Origin: Kiritimatiellia bacterium
GTDB lineage: Bacteria; Verrucomicrobiota; Kiritimatiellia; RFP12; UBA1067
Length of the DNA stretch: 8,169 bases
Assembly (NCBI GenBank): GCA_017385345.1
Contig: JAFNRY010000020.1
Span: 1-8,169 of the forward strand
Reading direction: 5' to 3'
Shown here: positions 4,698 to 8,169 of the stretch, piece by piece
How the letters are laid out: each line of letters begins with the position of its first letter
Position numbering within the stretch: position 1 is the stretch's first letter
Notes under the pieces: generated by a model
Told to the model about the DNA's origin: nothing
The model's input: the letters and a program-made list of their open reading frames with translations, nothing else
Databases searched by the model: none
Made by a program: the position numbers and the translations under genes

Positions 4698-7652
4698 ATG
4701 ATGGCAACCCGCAAATCCAAAACGATGAACACGGGGAGGATCCCGCTCGATTTCGCGAAGGCGGTTTCGGAGGCGGCGAATGCGGCGTGGAAGGACGGCT
4801 CGTTCATGGCGGCCGCGACGCCAGTCACGCGGGAGCTGCTGAAGTTCTGGTTCGAGGAGCCGTTCACGTTTGAGCGTGCAAGCAAGAACCTGCTCAATTT
4901 TCACGAAGGCCAGAGACAGGCGATACTGAACGCAATCTACCTTCACGAGGTCGCGGGCGCCGCGAATCCCGCGGATGCGTACGCGAAGATCGCGCCGGAA
5001 CTGTTGGCGGCGGACGGTGGCGCGATTGCGGCAGAGGTCGCGAAGGATAAATATGGCTATCCGAAATATTGCGTGAAGATGGCCACGGGTACGGGCAAAA
5101 CATGGGTGATGCACGCGCTCTTGATCTGGCAGTATCTCAATGCGAAGTTTTCTTTCAGCGACAAAGAACACAAAGAGCCGCCTTTCTTTACGAAGAATTT
5201 CCTTTTTGTCGCGCCGGGGCTTATCGTCTATGAGCGGCTTCTCGACGCGTTCTGCGGAAAGCGCGCCGGCGACGGAGAAAAGCGCGATTTCGCGACGAGC
5301 GACATAAAGAGCTGCGAAGCGCTTTTCGTTCCGCCCCGGTTCCGCGAAGCGCTTTACGGATTTTTGCAGAACTCGTTCGTCCGGAAAGAGGATTTCGGGC
5401 GCAAGACGACCGGCGACGGGGTGCTCGCCGTCATGAACTGGCATGCGTTTCTCGGCGACGACGAGGGAAGCGGGGCGCAACCATCGCGGGAATCCGGCTC
5501 CGACGAGCGCAGCATCCTCGACGACCTTCTTCCGGCGAAGCCAGGGACGACCGCCGGAAATACGCTCGAGGCGCTTGATGCCGCGTTCCTGCGCGGCGGG
5601 AGACTGGATTTTCTCAAAGAATTGCCGGATCTCATGCTCGTAAACGATGAGGCCCACCACCTTTACGGTCGCGACGGCGACGACGAAGAGGCCATCGTAT
5701 GGCAGCGCGGCATCGATGTGCTTGCCGCAGGCAAAGACAGATTCCTTCAGCTCGATTTCACTGCGACTCCTTACAAGGCTTCGGGGTCTGGCCGCAACGC
5801 CCGACGCGATTTCGTTCCGCATGTAATGGTCGATTACGATCTTGCGACGGCTATTCGCCAGGGACGGGTCAAGACTATCGTCATAGACCAACGCAAGGAT
5901 TTGACGGGCCGGCTCGTCAATCTCGACTACAACGCCGTCCGCGAAGGGCGGCGGGTCGTCGGGCTGAGCGACGGACAGCGGCTTATGCTTCGGGCCGGGC
6001 TTGCCAAGCTTCGTTATCTCGAAAAAGAGTTCAAACGGATAAATGCGTCGAGGCGTCCGAAGATGATGGTCGTTTGCGAGGATACCGCAGTGACGCCGTT
6101 CGTCGCCGAGTTCCTGATTGGTGAAGGACTGAACGCGGAAGACGTGCTGACGGTGGACAGCAACAAGCAGGGCGAGGTGAAGCCGGACGAGTGGGAGCGG
6201 ATTAAAGGGCGCCTTTTCTCCATCGACAAACGGGAGAAGCCGCGCGTCATCGTTTCGGTGCTCATGCTGCGCGAGGGATTCGACGTCAACAACGTGTGCG
6301 TGATCGTCCCGCTCAGGGCGTCAAGCGCGCAGATACTTCTGGAGCAGACGCTCGGGCGAGGGCTGCGCCTCATGTGGCGGGAACCGGACTACCGCGAAAC
6401 GAAGGAGAAGGCGAGACGGCAACTACTTGTCGAGAAGGTCGAACCGTGCGCCGTATTGGATTTCCTCTACATCATCGAACATCCGGCGTTCGCAGCGTTT
6501 TACGACCAGATGGCCGAAGAGGGGCTCCTCGGCGCGCAGACGGCGGAATCGCGGGAAGGCGGCGGAACGGACGATCTCGTTCATTCCGTGCTGAAGGACG
6601 GTTGCGAGCGGCTCGACATGTTCTGGCCGGTCGTTCTGCGCGACAGCGAGGATGTGCTTGGCGACGGCAAAGTGCCGGAGGAAGAGCTCGAGCCTTTCAC
6701 CCTCTATCCGCTTTCGCGATTGCGCGAGATGTTTGCAAAGCCGGGAGAAGTGTTCGTTGGGCGGGCACTGCTGGCGAAGACCGCTTTCGGCGAATATCGC
6801 GTTCATGCGAACATCTTCAACGCCAGATGCTACAACGACTATCTCCAGGGCGTCGTCGATTCCATTTCCCGCCGGTTCGTTAGGGTCGGCGGGAGACAGG
6901 CGCGGGCGTTGCCGGCCTTGCAGGTGAATCTGGCGGCGATCGCTTCAACCGTCGATCGCTATGTCCGGGAGAGGCTTTTCGGCGAGCCGTTCGATCCGTT
7001 TTCCGGCAACGACTGGAAAGTGCTGCTTTGTTTGAACGGAGCGGTAACGGAACACGTCGTGAAACAGATAGGCGAACTCGTGTACAGAATCGAGACGGGA
7101 ACGACGAGGGTCGAAGCGGAGGTAGCCAAGATCCGGTTTTCGTCCGTGCCTGGATTCATCGTGCGGCGCGGGTGTTCCCTTGCGCTTGAAAAGACGATTT
7201 ATACGTTGACGGGATTTCCGGCCAACGGCGGCGGGCTGGAGCGCGACTTCGCGGAATTCATAGACAGCGACGGGGCGGTGGAGATGTTCGTCAAGGTCAA
7301 CGAGGCAAAGCACGTCTTTGCGCGAATCGCATACTTGTGCTCCGACGGACTGCCCGGCGAATACATTCCGGATTTCCTTGTCGCTGCAAAGGAACGGATG
7401 TATCTTGTAGAGACGAAGGCCGAAAAGGACAAGAACACCGCGAATGTGCAGGCGAAACGGCGGGCCGCGCTTGAATGGTGCAAGACGATCAATGCGCTGC
7501 CGCCGGAAGAGCGAGACAATCGCGAGTGGGCGTATCTGCTTCTGACAGACAGGGATTTCTACGCCTACAGAAGCGCCAATGCGACATTTGCCGATCTCGC
7601 CGCCTACGCGGAGCTTACGGAATCGGGACTCAAGGGCGAATTCTCGTTTTGA
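4698..7652 (+). CDS. res: Type III restriction endonuclease, helicase-nuclease (Res subunit)
   Basis: A 984-aa superfamily 2 ATPase with a C-terminal nuclease, the restriction subunit acting with Mod in the cytoplasm. Motifs in order: Q-like FHEGQRQAI (68-76), Walker A ATGTGKT (129-135), Ia-like VAPGLIVYERL (171-181), DEAH box LVNDEAHH (314-321), TAT motif DFTATP (353-358), motif V LREGFDV (524-530), and motif VI QTLGRGLR (550-557) with the arginine finger. The nuclease is PD-(D/E)xK: an upstream ERDFAEFID (848-856), then IPDFLV with Asp892 and VETK with Glu905 and Lys907. Length fits Res proteins (900-1000 aa) and nothing looks broken. Two ATGs stand in tandem (4698 and 4701). AAGGA (4689-4693) is better spaced for the second, so the protein may be 983 aa. 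No good promoter was found just upstream. A helicase of another DNA-processing system is less likely given mod nearby. Confidence 0.92.
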   Translation: MMATRKSKTMNTGRIPLDFAKAVSEAANAAWKDGSFMAAATPVTRELLKFWFEEPFTFERASKNLLNFHEGQRQAILNAIYLHEVAGAANPADAYAKIAPELLAADGGAIAAEVAKDKYGYPKYCVKMATGTGKTWVMHALLIWQYLNAKFSFSDKEHKEPPFFTKNFLFVAPGLIVYERLLDAFCGKRAGDGEKRDFATSDIKSCEALFVPPRFREALYGFLQNSFVRKEDFGRKTTGDGVLAVMNWHAFLGDDEGSGAQPSRESGSDERSILDDLLPAKPGTTAGNTLEALDAAFLRGGRLDFLKELPDLMLVNDEAHHLYGRDGDDEEAIVWQRGIDVLAAGKDRFLQLDFTATPYKASGSGRNARRDFVPHVMVDYDLATAIRQGRVKTIVIDQRKDLTGRLVNLDYNAVREGRRVVGLSDGQRLMLRAGLAKLRYLEKEFKRINASRRPKMMVVCEDTAVTPFVAEFLIGEGLNAEDVLTVDSNKQGEVKPDEWERIKGRLFSIDKREKPRVIVSVLMLREGFDVNNVCVIVPLRASSAQILLEQTLGRGLRLMWREPDYRETKEKARRQLLVEKVEPCAVLDFLYIIEHPAFAAFYDQMAEEGLLGAQTAESREGGGTDDLVHSVLKDGCERLDMFWPVVLRDSEDVLGDGKVPEEELEPFTLYPLSRLREMFAKPGEVFVGRALLAKTAFGEYRVHANIFNARCYNDYLQGVVDSISRRFVRVGGRQARALPALQVNLAAIASTVDRYVRERLFGEPFDPFSGNDWKVLLCLNGAVTEHVVKQIGELVYRIETGTTRVEAEVAKIRFSSVPGFIVRRGCSLALEKTIYTLTGFPANGGGLERDFAEFIDSDGAVEMFVKVNEAKHVFARIAYLCSDGLPGEYIPDFLVAAKERMYLVETKAEKDKNTANVQAKRRAALEWCKTINALPPEERDNREWAYLLLTDRDFYAYRSANATFADLAAYAELTESGLKGEFSF

Positions 7653-7739
7653 CGTATTGTTTCTTCCCGTTCATATTGCAATCCGAGTCGCATTTCCGCG
7701 TTGTTCGATGATGCGCAATTGGCGGCGCGCGGGCAGGAC

Positions 7740-7754
7740 GCCGGACAATCCGGC
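7740..7754 (+). terminator. Weak hairpin after res
   Basis: GCCGGA (7740-7745) and TCCGGC (7749-7754) form a six-pair stem with loop CAA, about 90 bases after the res stop. No T-run follows directly; TTTTT comes about 20 bases later. It may be a weak or Rho-assisted terminator, or chance. Confidence 0.25.
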
Positions 7755-7789
7755 TTCGCCTAAGAACATAAGCTTTTTGAATGGCCGTG

Positions 7790-7811
7790 CTTTGTGTTTT
7801 CTTTGTGTTTT
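7790..7811 (+). repeat. Perfect 11-base tandem duplication
   Basis: CTTTGTGTTTT occurs twice head to tail (7790-7800 and 7801-7811) in the non-coding gap between res and the rRNA promoter. No function is apparent. Confidence 0.8.
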
Positions 7812-7837
7812 CCATGTAAAAACAGGCCGGACCGGGT

Positions 7838-7876
7838 CGCCGCATCTGCGCACGAAACAGCGGCGTGCATTTTTTT
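7838..7876 (+). terminator. Candidate rho-independent terminator before the rRNA operon
   Basis: CGCCGC (7838-7843) pairs with GCGGCG (7860-7865) around a 16-base loop, and a run of seven T begins four bases later (7870-7876). It would insulate the rRNA promoter from res transcription. The loop is large, and the T-run also serves as the start of the AT-rich promoter-upstream segment, so the assignment is uncertain. Confidence 0.4.
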
Positions 7877-7916
7877 AAATATTTTCCTTGCATGCAGAAA
7901 AAAGCTGTGGTAGAAT
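7870..7916 (+). promoter_or_regulatory. rRNA operon promoter with AT-rich UP-like segment
   Basis: An almost pure A/T block (7870-7885) is followed by the -35 candidate TTGCAT (7888-7893), exactly 17 bases, and the -10 TAGAAT (7911-7916, five of six). Transcription should start near 7923, leaving a leader of about 210 bases before 16S rRNA. The AT block at this position is typical of UP elements that bind the RNA polymerase alpha subunit. Confidence 0.7.
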
Positions 7917-7968
7917 ATCCAACCGTTCGCCCGACAAGGCGGACACGGTTCGCCGGAAGGCGGACATC

Positions 7969-7980
7969 GCTCTTTGAGAA
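7969..7980 (+). promoter_or_regulatory. boxA-like rRNA antitermination site
   Basis: GCTCTTTGAGAA closely resembles the boxA of bacterial rRNA leaders (E. coli TGCTCTTTAACAA), where NusB-NusE binds the nascent RNA and prevents premature Rho termination. Its place about 45 bases behind the predicted transcription start fits. A weaker copy, GCTCTTCTGAA, is at 8067-8077. Confidence 0.65.
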
Positions 7981-7998
7981 ACGGAAAATGTTTGAGAT

Positions 7999-8043
7999 GC
8001 GTCTCGAAATCGGTTCGTTGAAACGAACCTTCGGAAGAGACGC
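7999..8043 (+). other. Leader stem-loop of pre-16S rRNA
   Basis: An outer stem GCGTCTC (7999-8005) pairs with GAGACGC (8037-8043). An inner stem GGTTCGT (8012-8018) pairs with ACGAACC (8023-8029) around the four-base loop TGAA. CGAA (8005-8008) can also pair with TTCG (8030-8033). Seven perfect pairs in each of two nested stems make this credible as an RNA hairpin in the rRNA leader, possibly an RNase III or antitermination element. Confidence 0.6.
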
Positions 8044-8135
8044 GGAACAGTATTTGTTTGTGAGAGGCTCTTCTGAAGTCGCGGTGCCGGAGACGGCGCG
8101 GCGGCGGAGGAAAAAATAAATCTGAAGAACTTTCT

Positions 8136-8169
8136 TTTTCTGAGAGTTTGATTCTGGCTCAGAACGAAC
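8136..8169 (+). rRNA. rrs: 16S ribosomal RNA, 5' end (partial)
   Basis: AGAGTTTGATTCTGGCTCAG (8143-8162) is the universal 5' segment of 16S rRNA (E. coli positions 8-27), continuing as AACGAAC. By that alignment mature position 1 is near 8136; the exact processing site is not visible. The gene runs off the window. The T in GATT and the AACGAAC continuation fit PVC-group bacteria. Confidence 0.95.

Larger units (their letters stand above)
7923..8135 (+). other. Pre-16S rRNA leader
   Basis: The transcribed leader between the promoter and mature 16S. It has no credible gene: an 84-codon frame at 7865-8119 begins before the likely transcription start and is non-protein-like. It starts with two similar small hairpins, CGCC-6 bases-GGCG (7928-7941) and CGCC-GGAA-GGCG (7951-7962), each followed by GGACA-like sequence. 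A boxA-like site and a larger hairpin (7999-8043) follow, and then a purine-rich stretch (8091-8120). Part of the leader probably pairs with sequence beyond 16S to form the processing stem, which lies outside the window. Confidence 0.65.

Noticed and set aside
4551..5891. 446-codon minus-strand frame opposite the start of res
   Set aside because: It is antisense to the Res helicase motifs, shows no domain, and overlaps the toxin-antitoxin promoter region.
7865..8119. 84-codon plus-strand frame before 16S
   Set aside because: It covers the rRNA promoter and leader with boxA and hairpins and has no ribosome site.
1..8169. CRISPR array, tRNA genes, insertion sequence or integrase
   Set aside because: No regularly spaced repeats, no cloverleaf with TTCGA arm, and no transposase or integrase motifs were seen on either strand.

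Overview
The window is about 8.2 kb of moderately high-GC bacterial DNA. The last 34 bases match the 5' end of a 16S rRNA gene in a form (AGAGTTTGATTCTGGCTCAG followed by AACGAAC) that I associate with the Verrucomicrobiota/Kiritimatiellota/Lentisphaerota part of the PVC group. The placement rests on this short stretch plus general impression, so it is tentative. The window stops just inside the rRNA gene, as short-read contigs often do at rRNA repeats.

Layout: (1) 1-1472 is housekeeping: the 3' part of a TatD-family metal-dependent hydrolase and a tRNA-dihydrouridine synthase, coupled by a 4-base GTGA overlap. (2) 1473-1905 holds no convincing gene but is unusually rich in inverted repeats. 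Candidate promoters lie at 1469-1535. They are followed by a compact stem with a perfect Shine-Dalgarno sequence in a bulge, a roughly 144-base imperfect hairpin (1630-1773), and an 11-base stretch (1801-1811) complementary to the ribosome-binding site of the next gene. (3) 1906-7652 is a defence island: a type III restriction-modification system in which the methyltransferase (Mod, 654 aa) and the helicase-nuclease (Res, 984 aa) are separated by a Phd/VapB-VapC type toxin-antitoxin pair on the opposite strand. (4) 7653-8169 holds a possible terminator, a strong rRNA promoter, an rRNA leader with a boxA-like antitermination site and hairpins, and the start of 16S rRNA.

How the parts could work together: Mod should methylate adenine in an asymmetric target. 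Res with Mod should translocate and cleave DNA whose target sites lack protection. The embedded toxin-antitoxin pair is addictive on its own, and its loss together with the R-M genes would be punished. It also lies antisense to any mod-to-res read-through. The long structured leader would allow translational control of mod, the gene that must be expressed before res. This last point is inferred from complementarity read by eye, without folding software or comparative data.

The most noteworthy item is the structured region before mod. The R-M and toxin-antitoxin genes belong to known families; their interleaved arrangement is less usual.
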